Assembly (NCBI RefSeq): GCF_003443895.1
Contig: NZ_QQOA01000008.1
Location: 1 to 64,000 of the forward strand
Origin: Paraburkholderia phosphatilytica
Lineage (GTDB): Bacteria > Pseudomonadota > Gammaproteobacteria > Burkholderiales > Burkholderiaceae
Length of the DNA stretch: 64,000 nucleotides
Direction of reading: 5' to 3'
Shown: positions 9,403-18,192 of the stretch, piece after piece
Layout of the letters: the number at the start of each line of letters is the position of its first letter
Numbering within the stretch: the stretch's first letter is position 1
Notes under the pieces: model-generated
What the model saw: the letters and a program-made list of their open reading frames with translations, nothing else
Database searches by the model: none
Told to the model about the DNA's origin: nothing
Position numbers and translations under genes: made by a program

Positions 9403-11316
9403 ATGCAATTTCATCTCAACGGTTTTCGCACGGACGATCCGACCATCGAGCCCACCGCCGAAGGCGCGCCTCGCGTCGACATGCCCGATGCGGTCGACGT
9501 GCTTATCGTCGGAAGCGGGCCGGCAGGGCTCGTGCTGGCCGCGCAGCTGCCGCAGTTTCCGTCGGTGACGACGCGTATCGTCGAACGTCGCGCGGGGCCG
9601 TTGCTGATGGGACAGGCGGACGGCGTTGCCTGCCGCACGGTCGAGATGTTCAACGCGTTCGGGCTTGGCGAGCGTCTGCTGCGCGAAGCGTATTGGGTCA
9701 ACGAAACGGTTTTCTGGAGACCGGATGCTGACAATCGTGGCGCGATCAGGCGTACTGGTCGTGTTCAGGACACCGAAACAGGTATGTCCGAGTTTCCGCA
9801 CGTGATCGTGAATCAGGCGCGCATTCAGGAGTATCTGCTCGATCTGATGCGGCGGTCCGCGCAACGGCTCGAGCCGGACTACGGTCTCGAACTCGTCGAT
9901 CTGCAGCGCGACGACACGAACGACTATCCGTTGCGGGTCACCTTGCGTCGAACGGATGGCGCGGGAGCGGGCGAAGACGTCACGGTGCGCGCGCGTTACG
10001 TGGTGGGTTGCGACGGCGCGCGAAGCCGCGTGCGCGCGACCATCGGGCAGACGCTCAACGGCGATGCCGCCAATCACGCATGGGGCGTGATGGATGCGCT
10101 GGCCGTCACCGACTTCCCGGATATCCGGCTCAAGGCCGCGATCCAGTCCGCGAGCAAGGGCAACCTGCTCATCATTCCGCGTGAGGGCGGCTATCTCGTG
10201 CGCTTCTATGTCGATCTCGGCGACGTCACGCCGGAGAATCGCGACAGCATCAAGCAGCTCAAAGTGGAGCGCATCATCGAGACTGCGCAAAAAATTCTGC
10301 ATCCGTATTCGCTCGACGTGAAAGAGGTCGCGTGGTTCTCGGTGTACGAAGTGGGACAGCGCCTGACCGACCGTTTCGACGATGCCATCGCGGCTGATGG
10401 CGAAGTTCGCGAGCCGCGCGTGTTCATCGCCGGCGATGCGTGTCACACGCACAGCGCGAAGGCGGGTCAAGGCATGAACGTGTCGATGCAGGACGGCTTC
10501 AATCTCGGCTGGAAGCTTGGCGCGGTGCTGCAAGGGCGCAGCGATGCGAGCCTGTTGCGCACGTATTCGGATGAACGGCAGCCGGTCGCGCAGGAACTGA
10601 TCGACTTCGACAAGGAATGGTCCGCGATGATGGCCGCGCCGCCGAAAGACCCCGAGCGTCCGGAGGCGGGCGGTGTCGATCCCGCTGAATTGCAGGCGTA
10701 TTTCGTACGCGCGGGCCGATATACAGCGGGCGTGGCCACGCGTTACCGGTCGGGCGCGCTTACCGGCGAAGCGACGTATCAGTCGCTCGCAAGCGGCTTC
10801 ACGATCGGCACGCGCTTTCATTCTTCGCCCGTCGTTCGGATCGCCGATGCGAAGCCGATGCACCTCGGTCACGCAGCGCGTGCCGATGGCCGCTGGCGCC
10901 TGTACGCATTTTCGGACGCGAGCGGCAATGCGCTCGAAGCGCTCTGCGAGCATCTCGCCACGTCGCCGGAATCGATCGTGCGCCTGGCCACCCCGGACGG
11001 CGCCGATGCGGATAGCGTCTTCGATCTGCGCGCCGTGCTGCAAAAGCCGCATCGCGAGGTGCGCCTCGAAGATCTGCCTGCGTCGCTGCTGCCGCGCAAG
11101 GGCCGCTACGGTCTGATCGACTATGAGAAGGCGTTTACGTGCGACGCATCGACTGATATCTTCGACGAGCGCGGCATCGACCGCGAACGGGGCGCGCTCG
11201 TCGTCGTCCGACCGGACCAGTACGTTGCGCACGTGCTCCCGCTCGACGCGCTCGCCGAACTGAACGCGTTCCTGCGGCCCATTTTCCGAACCGATCTTTC
11301 TTCGCGGAACCGCTAG
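9403..11316 (+). CDS. mobA: FAD-dependent 3-hydroxybenzoate 4-monooxygenase (MobA type)
   Basis: A 637-residue flavoprotein hydroxylase of the phenol hydroxylase/MobA group, almost exactly the length of Comamonas MobA. It is expected to convert 3-hydroxybenzoate to protocatechuate with NADPH and oxygen. I start at the ATG at 9403 because GGAGG lies 5 nt upstream and MQFHLNGFR is the usual family N-terminus. The dinucleotide-binding motif VLIVGSGPAG is at residues 34-43, a GCDGARSRVR motif follows, and FIAGDACHTHSAKAGQGMN (about 342-360) is the second FAD/ribityl motif. The C-terminal thioredoxin-like domain carries DQYVAHVLP. A MarR regulator starts 3 bp after its stop. A relative acting on another hydroxyaromatic is possible. 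Confidence 0.82.
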   Translation: MQFHLNGFRTDDPTIEPTAEGAPRVDMPDAVDVLIVGSGPAGLVLAAQLPQFPSVTTRIVERRAGPLLMGQADGVACRTVEMFNAFGLGERLLREAYWVNETVFWRPDADNRGAIRRTGRVQDTETGMSEFPHVIVNQARIQEYLLDLMRRSAQRLEPDYGLELVDLQRDDTNDYPLRVTLRRTDGAGAGEDVTVRARYVVGCDGARSRVRATIGQTLNGDAANHAWGVMDALAVTDFPDIRLKAAIQSASKGNLLIIPREGGYLVRFYVDLGDVTPENRDSIKQLKVERIIETAQKILHPYSLDVKEVAWFSVYEVGQRLTDRFDDAIAADGEVREPRVFIAGDACHTHSAKAGQGMNVSMQDGFNLGWKLGAVLQGRSDASLLRTYSDERQPVAQELIDFDKEWSAMMAAPPKDPERPEAGGVDPAELQAYFVRAGRYTAGVATRYRSGALTGEATYQSLASGFTIGTRFHSSPVVRIADAKPMHLGHAARADGRWRLYAFSDASGNALEALCEHLATSPESIVRLATPDGADADSVFDLRAVLQKPHREVRLEDLPASLLPRKGRYGLIDYEKAFTCDASTDIFDERGIDRERGALVVVRPDQYVAHVLPLDALAELNAFLRPIFRTDLSSRNR

Positions 11317-11319
11317 CCA

Positions 11320-11760
11320 GTGCCGACCCGAACCGACGACCCCGACAAGCCTTCCCGATTCACCGGCAGCCTGGTGCGCCGCGCGCAGCAGCGGCATCTG
11401 GCGGTATGGCAAAGCGAGGTGTCCACCGAGATCACGAGCGTCCAGTACGCGGCGCTCGAAATCCTGCACCACACGCCGGGCGTCAACCAGCGGCAACTCG
11501 GTGACGAACTCGACGTGGACCGCTCGACCATCGCGGATCTCGTTGCGCGCATGGTCCGCAACGAGTTGATCGAACGCTCCGACGATCCGGTCGACAAGCG
11601 CAGCTATGTGCTGTTTCTCACGCCGGCCGGCAAGAAGCAGCTTGCGACGTTGCGACCGCGCGTCGAGCAGGTGGAACGCATTCTGACTGCGAAGCTGACG
11701 CCGGCCGAAGCCCGGGAATTACGGCGGCTGCTGTCCGCGCTGCTGCCGCCTGCCGACTAG
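11320..11760 (+). CDS. MarR-family regulator of the adjacent monooxygenase
   Basis: A 146-residue winged-helix regulator. The recognition region is NQRQLGDELDVDRSTIADLV, followed by the wing with DPVDKRSYVLFLTPAG. The start is a GTG at 11320, 3 bp after the monooxygenase stop, so the two genes form an operon. MobR, a MarR-type repressor, is known to control mobA in Comamonas; this gene is the likely counterpart, released by the hydroxybenzoate substrate (inference). Confidence 0.85.
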   Translation: MPTRTDDPDKPSRFTGSLVRRAQQRHLAVWQSEVSTEITSVQYAALEILHHTPGVNQRQLGDELDVDRSTIADLVARMVRNELIERSDDPVDKRSYVLFLTPAGKKQLATLRPRVEQVERILTAKLTPAEARELRRLLSALLPPAD

Positions 11761-12093
11761 CCCATTCGCGAATCGCGATGAACCGGCAGGGTTCTCCGAT
11801 CAATCCATATTCGAAATATCGATATACGAGCGGGTTATTAAGCGACCGGCTTCAACCAGTGTCGCTTCTTTGCAAGTCTTATACGGTGGGCCTGACAGGC
11901 TGGCGTCACGTCGCACGCCGGGCCTTGTCGTCGAGCCGCGCGGCCCCCGGACGGCAACCGTCACAACGTGACATTTCGATATACTTGCGGTTCTTTCCAG
12001 AACGATTATTCGCGGCCTTTCGCCCGCGCAGCGACCGCCCGTTTTCACGGGCGTGACGCCCTTGTGCGACGAGCGGCCCCGCTCACGCTCATC
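11761..12093. other. Intergenic region upstream of the YeeE/YedE gene
   Basis: 333 bp without a convincing gene. It holds the AT-rich palindromic cluster listed separately and two related direct repeats, TCGATATACGAGCGG (11819-11833) and TCGATATACTTGCGG (11976-11990), 157 bp apart. The second copy is about 100 bp before the transporter start. Confidence 0.5.
11807..11825. promoter_or_regulatory. AT-rich palindrome, possible ArsR/BigR-type operator
   Basis: ATATT-CGA-AATAT (11807-11819) is a perfect 5-bp inverted repeat with a 3-bp centre, and it overlaps the perfect palindrome ATATCGATAT (11816-11825). ArsR-family sulfide sensors such as BigR bind similar ATATT-N3-AATAT sites near YeeE/YedE-type genes. 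No such regulator is encoded here and the site is 275 bp from the gene start, so the link is tentative. Confidence 0.35.
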
Positions 12094-13323
12094 ATGTCCG
12101 ATCTTTCCACGTCGTTCGGTGGCACGCCTCGCCGGGTCTTCAACATCAATCCGAAGCCGCTCGGCGTCGCGCTCGCGCTCGTCGTCCTCGGGGCGATCTA
12201 TCTCGCGCAGACCGTCAGCGCGAAGCAGGCCGCGCTGTACGTGCTCGGCGCGCTGCTCGGCATCACGCTCTATCACGCCGCGTTCGGCTTCACGTCCGCA
12301 TGGCGCGTGTTCATCGCCGACGGTCGCGGCGCGGGCCTGCGCGCGCAGATGCTGATGCTCGCGATCGGCGTGCTGCTGTTTTTCCCGGCGCTTTCGGCAG
12401 GTACGCTGTTCGGTCATCCGGTGGTCGGCGAAGTGGCGCCTGTCGGCACGTCGGTCGTGATCGGCGCGTTCATGTTCGGTGTCGGCATGCAGCTCGGCGG
12501 CGGCTGCGCATCCGGCACGCTGTACACGGTCGGCGGCGGCAGCACGCGGATGGTGGTCACGCTGCTCGCGTTCGTCGTCGGCTCGGTGGTGGGGACCGCG
12601 CACATGCCGTTCTGGTCTGCGCTGCCGCATTTCCAGCCGGTTTCGCTCGTGAAGACGCTGGGCGTCGCGCCCGCGATCGCGTTGAACCTGGTGGTGTTCG
12701 CGGCGATCGCCGCAGTGACCGTGCTGATCGAAAAGCGCCGTCACGGCCATCTCGTCAGCGAACGCACGCCTGGCACGACTGGCACGTCGGTATGGCTGCG
12801 TGGTCCGTGGCCGCTGCTCGTCGGCGGCGCCGTGCTCGCGGTCCTTAATTTCGTGACGCTCGCGCTGTCGGGCCATCCCTGGGGCATTACGTCGGCGTTC
12901 GCGCTGTGGGGTGCGAAGGCGTTCTCCGCGATGGGCGTGAACGTCGCGAGCTGGCATGTGTGGAGCACCGGCCCGAACGCGGCCGCGCTCGCCGCGCCGA
13001 TCAGCCACGACGTGAAGTCGGTGATGGATATCGGCATCGTGATCGGCGCGATGGTTGCCGCTTCGCTCGCCGGCCGCTACGCGCCGGTGTGGCGCCTGCC
13101 GCTGCGCTCGCTGATCGCGGCAATCGTCGGCGGACTGCTGCTCGGCTACGGCGCGCGCCTCGCGTACGGCTGCAATATCGGCGCGTACTTCAGCGGCATC
13201 GTGTCGGGCAGCCTGCACGGCTGGCTGTGGCTCGTGTCCGCATTCTTCGGCAACGTGGTCGGCACGAAGCTGCGTCCCGCGTTCGGGCTCGCAGTCGAGC
13301 GCGTGAAGCAGACCGGTTGCTGA
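12094..13323 (+). CDS. YeeE/YedE-family sulfur-compound transporter
   Basis: A 409-residue polytopic membrane protein with two YeeE/YedE halves. The hallmark cysteine motifs are present in each half: GGGCASGTLYTVGGGSTR (near residue 138) and YGCNIGAYFSGIVSGSLHG (near 359). In TsuA such cysteines relay thiosulfate across the inner membrane; related proteins move sulfide or selenium compounds. The start ATG at 12094 (MSDLSTSFGG) gives the family length, while the longer frame adds a basic low-complexity extension. It stands alone, with no TusA-like or rhodanese gene next to it. It converges with the 2-hydroxycarboxylate transporter gene. Confidence 0.85.
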   Translation: MSDLSTSFGGTPRRVFNINPKPLGVALALVVLGAIYLAQTVSAKQAALYVLGALLGITLYHAAFGFTSAWRVFIADGRGAGLRAQMLMLAIGVLLFFPALSAGTLFGHPVVGEVAPVGTSVVIGAFMFGVGMQLGGGCASGTLYTVGGGSTRMVVTLLAFVVGSVVGTAHMPFWSALPHFQPVSLVKTLGVAPAIALNLVVFAAIAAVTVLIEKRRHGHLVSERTPGTTGTSVWLRGPWPLLVGGAVLAVLNFVTLALSGHPWGITSAFALWGAKAFSAMGVNVASWHVWSTGPNAAALAAPISHDVKSVMDIGIVIGAMVAASLAGRYAPVWRLPLRSLIAAIVGGLLLGYGARLAYGCNIGAYFSGIVSGSLHGWLWLVSAFFGNVVGTKLRPAFGLAVERVKQTGC

Positions 13324-13369
13324 TCTGACCGGTCGAATCCGTAGCGTTTAGCGGGCGATCAGCTCGCGT

Positions 13370-14701
13370 TCAACGCAGCCATGCGAACACCGCAAGCGCG
13401 GCCATCACCGTGATCGCGCCGCCGATGCGCGTCGCGATCTGCGCGAACGGCATCAGCTCCATGCGGTTGGCGGCGGTCAGGATCGCGACGTCGCCGGTGC
13501 CGCCGAGTCCGCTATGCGTCGCGTTGACGATGGCGGCTTCGACCGGATACATGCCCGTCCAGCGCGCGACGACGAAACCTGTTCCCACCAGCGTGAGCAC
13601 CGTCGATACCGCGGTCACGATGTTGACCCAATGAAACGACGCGACGATCTCGCCCCACGGCGTCATCGCGACGCTGATCGCGAACATCAGCGGGTAGGTG
13701 ACCGCCGTCGAAAAGAAGCCGTACATGAAGCGCGCGCCACCGCGCACGCGCGGCGACACGATCTGGAAGAACTGCGCGGCGACCACCAGCACGAGCATCA
13801 CGACGGGCGCGGGCCAGTCGAAATACTGGTGGCTCAACATGCCCACCAGATAGAGCGCAATGGCCGTCGCGCCCGCGGCCGCGACGGAGTTCACGTCGAA
13901 CTCGAACGATGCGTGTTCCGATCCGGTGACCTCGTCCCCGCCTTCGGCGATGGTCAGCCGGCCGTTGCCGGTGAGACGCGGGCGGCGCGTGCCGAGATAA
14001 CTGAGCAGGCCCGCGCAGCAGATCGCCGCGATATTGCCGAGCATCACCGCGGACAGCACCTGCGCGAAAATCGGTCCTTGTTCGACGCCGAGAATCTGCG
14101 CGTAGCCTGCGGATAGCGGCAGTGCGCCTTCGCCGACGCCGCCCGCCATGATCGGCACGACGACCATGAAGAGCGCGTGCTTCAGGTCGAGGCCCAGCAG
14201 CGTCCCCACCGCGGTGCCGACCACCGCTGCCGCAATCGATCCGCTCGCCACCGGAATGAAGATGCGCACGAAGCCCTTCACGAGCGTCTGCCGGTCCATG
14301 CTCAGCACGCTGCCCACGATGATCGCCGCGATGAACAGGTAGAGGAAATTCGACTGTTTCGTGAAGGTCGTCACCGCTTTCGTGACGGGCTCGGGCATCA
14401 GCTTGTAGTAGATCAGCATCGACGGAATGAACGCCGCGAAGATCGACGTCGCGCCGACGTGACGGATCCACGGAATACGCTTCGCGAGTTCCGCGCAGGT
14501 GAAGCCGCCCACCGCGACGAGCGCGATGCCGGTCGGCAAGTCCGCGCTGAGCTTGCCGTGCGCGCTCATCAACGCGAGCACGACGATCAGCAGCAGATAG
14601 ACGGGCAACGGCAGCGCGCCGATGCGCACGTCGAACACACGCCACCAGCGTTCCTTCAGGCCTTCGATGTTGCCTTGCGGCTCGTGGACCGTCGCTTTCA
14701 T
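13370..14701 (-). CDS. 2-hydroxycarboxylate transporter family (CitS/MaeP-like)
   Basis: A 443-residue sodium- or proton-coupled carrier for citrate, malate or related 2-hydroxy acids. The start is the ATG at 14701, since AAGGAAA lies about 9 nt upstream. The two re-entrant-loop motifs of the 2HCT family are visible: GGVGEGALPLSAGYAQILG in the first half and HSGLGGTGDVAILTAANRM near the C-terminus, the latter followed by MPFAQIATRIGGA. Last gene of the five-gene minus-strand operon starting at 19086, 29 bp after the AtoE-like gene. Context with a CoA-transferase and a CitE-like lyase suggests uptake of a 2-hydroxydicarboxylate such as citramalate or malate (inference). Confidence 0.88.
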   Translation of the reverse strand: MKATVHEPQGNIEGLKERWWRVFDVRIGALPLPVYLLLIVVLALMSAHGKLSADLPTGIALVAVGGFTCAELAKRIPWIRHVGATSIFAAFIPSMLIYYKLMPEPVTKAVTTFTKQSNFLYLFIAAIIVGSVLSMDRQTLVKGFVRIFIPVASGSIAAAVVGTAVGTLLGLDLKHALFMVVVPIMAGGVGEGALPLSAGYAQILGVEQGPIFAQVLSAVMLGNIAAICCAGLLSYLGTRRPRLTGNGRLTIAEGGDEVTGSEHASFEFDVNSVAAAGATAIALYLVGMLSHQYFDWPAPVVMLVLVVAAQFFQIVSPRVRGGARFMYGFFSTAVTYPLMFAISVAMTPWGEIVASFHWVNIVTAVSTVLTLVGTGFVVARWTGMYPVEAAIVNATHSGLGGTGDVAILTAANRMELMPFAQIATRIGGAITVMAALAVFAWLR

Positions 14702-14730
14702 CGTTTTGTTTCCTTGTGTCATGGCATCGG

Positions 14731-16107
14731 TCAAACGAAGATCAGCAGCGCTGCGCCGTATACGACCAGGCCCACCGCGAAGGTGACGACGGTGAAGCCG
14801 AGCACGCGCTGCACGCCCACGCCCGCCATCGCGACGACCGGCGCGGCCCAGAACGGCTGCATCATGTTCGATACCTGCTCGCCCATTGCAACCGCCATCG
14901 TGGTTGCCGGCACCGACGCATGCAGCGCGACCGCGGCAGGCACGACGAACGGACCCTGGACGGCCCAGTGGCCGCCGCCGCTTGGAATGAAGAACGTCAC
15001 GATCAGCGAGCACACGTAGCTCCAGAACGGCAGCGTGTGCGCATTCGAAATCGCGATGAAGAAGTGGGAGATGACGACGGGCAGGCCGGTCGCGTCCATC
15101 ATGCCCATGATGCCGCCGTAGAGCGGATACTGAAGCATCATCGAACCGGTCTGCTTCGCGGCGTTCTTCACGGCGTCCGCATACGCGAGCGGATAGCCGT
15201 GCAGGATCACGCCGGCGATGAACATCACGAAGATCACCGCGTTGACGCCGGAAAACGCGATGTGCTGCGACTTTCCGCCTGCATACGCCAGCACGATCAA
15301 CGCGATACCGACCACACCGATGAACGCGCTGCCGATCCACGAATACTCGATGCGGCGCGCGAAGCTCAGCTTGCCTTCGGGTCTTTTGCGCGGTGGTTCG
15401 TCGGGATGCTTCGCGGTGTCGAGCACGACGGCGTCTTCGTCGCGCGGCTTGAGCCACGCGAGCACGAAGGGCATCGCGACGAACATCACGATCGTCGGGA
15501 CGAGATTGAAGCGCGTGAACACGATGTCGCCGAAGGGCAGCACGACGCCCGTCAGTTTCTGCACCACGTTCATCGCACTGCCGGGCGTCGATTGCGCGAG
15601 CGCGATGGAACTCGAAATACCGCTTGCCCAGACGACCCATCCCGAGAAGCCGGCCGCGACGATCCACGCAAAATCGACGCGTACGCGCTTGGCCACTTCG
15701 CGGGCCAGCAGCGCGGCGACGACGAGCCCCATGCCCCAGTTGAAGAACGACGTCAGCGCGACGAGCATGAACGTGAGCGCGGCCGCCTGCGAGGGCGTGC
15801 GCGCGATCGACACCAGCGCCTTCAGGGTGCGCTGCACGGGCGGCGCGTGCGCGAACGCGTGACCGGTGACCAGCACGAGCGTGATCTGGAACGCGAACGT
15901 CAGGATGTCGAAGAAGCCTTTGTACCAGCCGGCGATCATGTTCGGCAGCGTCGCATGCGGTGCAAACAGCAGCGACAGCACAGCGACGATCGCGGTGATC
16001 AGGATCGCGAGCACGAACGGATCGGGAATCGTGCGCTCGAACAGCCGGATGGTGGATTCGGTGAAGCGCGTCCTCTGCATGGGGGAACGCGCGGCGGTGG
16101 ATTTCAT
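14731..16107 (-). CDS. AtoE-type short-chain fatty acid transporter
   Basis: A 458-residue multi-span membrane protein of the short-chain fatty-acid transporter family (AtoE). Family features include RLFERTIPDPFVLAILIT at the start, TSFFNWGMGLVVAALLAREVA, and PSGGGHWAVQGPFVVPAA near the C-terminus. It lies between the amidohydrolase (30 bp upstream) and the 2-hydroxycarboxylate transporter (29 bp downstream). Two secondary transporters of unrelated families for small carboxylates in a single operon is unusual and may mean import of one acid and handling of another. Confidence 0.88.
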   Translation of the reverse strand: MKSTAARSPMQRTRFTESTIRLFERTIPDPFVLAILITAIVAVLSLLFAPHATLPNMIAGWYKGFFDILTFAFQITLVLVTGHAFAHAPPVQRTLKALVSIARTPSQAAALTFMLVALTSFFNWGMGLVVAALLAREVAKRVRVDFAWIVAAGFSGWVVWASGISSSIALAQSTPGSAMNVVQKLTGVVLPFGDIVFTRFNLVPTIVMFVAMPFVLAWLKPRDEDAVVLDTAKHPDEPPRKRPEGKLSFARRIEYSWIGSAFIGVVGIALIVLAYAGGKSQHIAFSGVNAVIFVMFIAGVILHGYPLAYADAVKNAAKQTGSMMLQYPLYGGIMGMMDATGLPVVISHFFIAISNAHTLPFWSYVCSLIVTFFIPSGGGHWAVQGPFVVPAAVALHASVPATTMAVAMGEQVSNMMQPFWAAPVVAMAGVGVQRVLGFTVVTFAVGLVVYGAALLIFV

Positions 16108-16137
16108 GTCGTGTCTCCTGAGGCTCTTTTTGTTCTC

Positions 16138-16947
16138 TTAGATCGCGAAGCCGTACAGTACGGCGGGGTTCGTCACGAGGATGCGTTCGCGTGTCGCATC
16201 GTCGGCGGTCCATTCGGAGAGCAGGTCGAAGAGGAACGCGTCATCGGGCTTGTGCGTCTCGGTGGTGTGCGGCCAGTCGCTGCCCCATACGAGCCGTTCG
16301 GGTACGGCCTGAACCCACGCGCGCGCCATCGGTGCAACGTCCGCATAGCGACCTTCGAGTCCCACGGTCGAATCCAGATACGGCCCGGACAGCTTGATCC
16401 ACGCGCGGCCCGCATCCGCGAGATTGCGCACGATGTCGAACGCCGCGTGTTGCACGTTGCCGGTCAACGGCAGACGCGCGCGATGATCGAACACCATCGT
16501 GGCCGGCAGGCGTTGCAGCATCGCCCGATGCTCGACGATCTGATCGGCGGTCCAATGCAACTGCACGTGCCAGCCGAGTTCCGCGACGCGCCGCGCGAGC
16601 GGTTCGACCATCTCGAAGCCGACGGCGGCGTTCTTTGCCGTATAGAGCGTGAAGCGGATGCCGCGAATGCCGCCGCTGTGCAACGCGGCGAGCGTGCTAT
16701 CCGTGACGTCGGGATGGAGTACGGCGATGCCGCGCGCGCGGTCGATACCGAGCTGACGGATCGCGTCGACGGTGACGGCGTTGTCGGTGCCGTAGATGCG
16801 CGGCGTGACGATCACCACGCGCTCCGTGCCGATGCGCGCCTGCACCTTGCGATACGCGGCGACGTCGGCGTGATCGACGAAGCCTTGCGCGTCCGCGTGC
16901 TTCAGGAACGCGCGGTCATAGATATGAATGTGGGAATCGCATTGCAT
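16138..16947 (-). CDS. Amidohydrolase-family lactonase-like metal hydrolase
   Basis: A 269-residue TIM-barrel hydrolase of the COG3618 type, which includes 2-pyrone-4,6-dicarboxylate lactonase and sugar-lactone hydrolases or isomerases. The N-terminal metal motif CDSHIHIYD is at residues 3-11, a histidine lies in HVQLHWTA, another in VFDHRAR, and the terminal catalytic aspartate is in WGSDWPHT. It likely opens a lactone or acts on a cyclic ester feeding the CoA-transferase/lyase pair of the same operon. The substrate is not evident. It sits 39 bp downstream of the CoA-transferase. Confidence 0.8.
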   Translation of the reverse strand: MQCDSHIHIYDRAFLKHADAQGFVDHADVAAYRKVQARIGTERVVIVTPRIYGTDNAVTVDAIRQLGIDRARGIAVLHPDVTDSTLAALHSGGIRGIRFTLYTAKNAAVGFEMVEPLARRVAELGWHVQLHWTADQIVEHRAMLQRLPATMVFDHRARLPLTGNVQHAAFDIVRNLADAGRAWIKLSGPYLDSTVGLEGRYADVAPMARAWVQAVPERLVWGSDWPHTTETHKPDDAFLFDLLSEWTADDATRERILVTNPAVLYGFAI

Positions 16948-16986
16948 CGCGATGTGTCTCCGTTTTTCCTGTCTTGTCGCGCGGGT

Positions 16987-18177
16987 TCAGAGCACCGCGC
17001 GCTTCGCACGTAACGCTTCGATCTGCGCGTCGTTCAGGCCGGCTTCGCGCAGCAATGCATCGCTATGCTCGCCGAAGGCCGGCGCGGCGAACGGCTCGGG
17101 CAAAGGCGTCGCGCCGAAGCGCACCGGGTGCTTGAAGCCGCGATACGCGCCCACACCCGGATACTCGAAGCGCGCGACCATGTCTTCCGCGAGCACCTGG
17201 CTATCGTCGAACATGTCTTCGACACTACGCGCGGCGGCGCAGGGAACCGCATCGCCGAAGCGCGCTTCCCATTCGAGCGCGCTACGCTGAGCAAGCGCCG
17301 CATGCAGCTGCGGCACGATTTCATCGCGGTGCTGCGCGCGCTTTCTCACGGTGTCGTAGCGCTCGTCGTTCACGAGTGCGTCGAGACCCGTGAGCTCGCA
17401 CAGCGACTTCCAGAAATGCGGCGTGTTCGCGGAGAGATAGAGATAGCCGTCGCGGGTCGGATGAATGCCCGTGATGCCGCCGGAGCGCATATCGCGGCCG
17501 ACGTCTTTCGGCTCGTTGTCGGCCCAGATCATGCGCGCGGACTGCATCGTGAGCGCACTGCGCAACAGCGACACGCCCACATACTGTCCTGCGCCGCTTC
17601 TTTCGCGCGCGAACAGCGCCGACGACACGCTCGACGCGACGAGCGCCGCCGCGTAGTAATCGACGACCGAGCCGTACAGCACTTCCGGCGGGCCTTCCTG
17701 CGGCCCCTGCAGCGTGCACATGCCGGTCATGGTCTGCAGCACCTGGTCGTAGCCGGCCTTGTCCTTGTTCGGCCCCGTTTCGCCGTAACCCGTCACCGCG
17801 CAGTAGATCAAACGCGGATTGATTGCGCGCAGCTGCTCATACGCGATGCCGAGCCGCGCCGGCACGCTCGGACGAAAGTTGTGCACGAGCACGTCCGCTT
17901 CTTTCACGAGCGACATCAGCACGTCGAGCGCTTCAGGCTGCTTCAGGTCGAGCACGAGCCCGCGCTTGCCGCGATTCACGCCGAGAAACGCGCGGCTTTC
18001 CGCTTCGAGCGTCGACGGATACTTGCGCAGGTTGTCGCCGGTGGGCGGCTCGATCTTGATGACTTCGGCACCTTGATCCGCAAGCAGCGTGCAGCCATAG
18101 GGCCCCGCGATATACGCGCTCAGATCGAGCACGCGCACGCCGGAAAGCGGTCCGCCGCGTCCAACGTTCTGGTTCAT
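16987..18177 (-). CDS. CaiB/BaiF family III CoA-transferase
   Basis: A 396-residue class III CoA-transferase that forms the CoA thioester of a carboxylic acid from a donor such as succinyl-CoA. The start ATG at 18177 has GGAGAA upstream. It opens with GPLSGVRVLDLSAYIAGP; the catalytic aspartate is expected in the family segment around VDYYAAALVA after GYGETGPNKDKAGYDQVLQ. Between a CitE-like lyase and a lactonase-like hydrolase, the natural reading is activation of a hydroxyacid that the lyase then cleaves, as in succinyl-CoA:citramalate or malate CoA-transferase systems (inference). Confidence 0.88.
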   Translation of the reverse strand: MNQNVGRGGPLSGVRVLDLSAYIAGPYGCTLLADQGAEVIKIEPPTGDNLRKYPSTLEAESRAFLGVNRGKRGLVLDLKQPEALDVLMSLVKEADVLVHNFRPSVPARLGIAYEQLRAINPRLIYCAVTGYGETGPNKDKAGYDQVLQTMTGMCTLQGPQEGPPEVLYGSVVDYYAAALVASSVSSALFARERSGAGQYVGVSLLRSALTMQSARMIWADNEPKDVGRDMRSGGITGIHPTRDGYLYLSANTPHFWKSLCELTGLDALVNDERYDTVRKRAQHRDEIVPQLHAALAQRSALEWEARFGDAVPCAAARSVEDMFDDSQVLAEDMVARFEYPGVGAYRGFKHPVRFGATPLPEPFAAPAFGEHSDALLREAGLNDAQIEALRAKRAVL

Positions 18178-18192
18178 CCGTGTTCTCCTTCT

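Noticed and set aside
9058..11496. Long minus-strand open frame (over 800 codons) antisense to the monooxygenase
   Set aside because: It mirrors the high-GC third-position bias of the real gene, is rich in Arg/His/Ala, and has no recognisable domain or ribosome-binding site.
14716..17013. Long plus-strand open frame antisense to the transporter/amidohydrolase genes
   Set aside because: Low-complexity Arg/His/Asp-rich translation, and the minus-strand genes are well supported.
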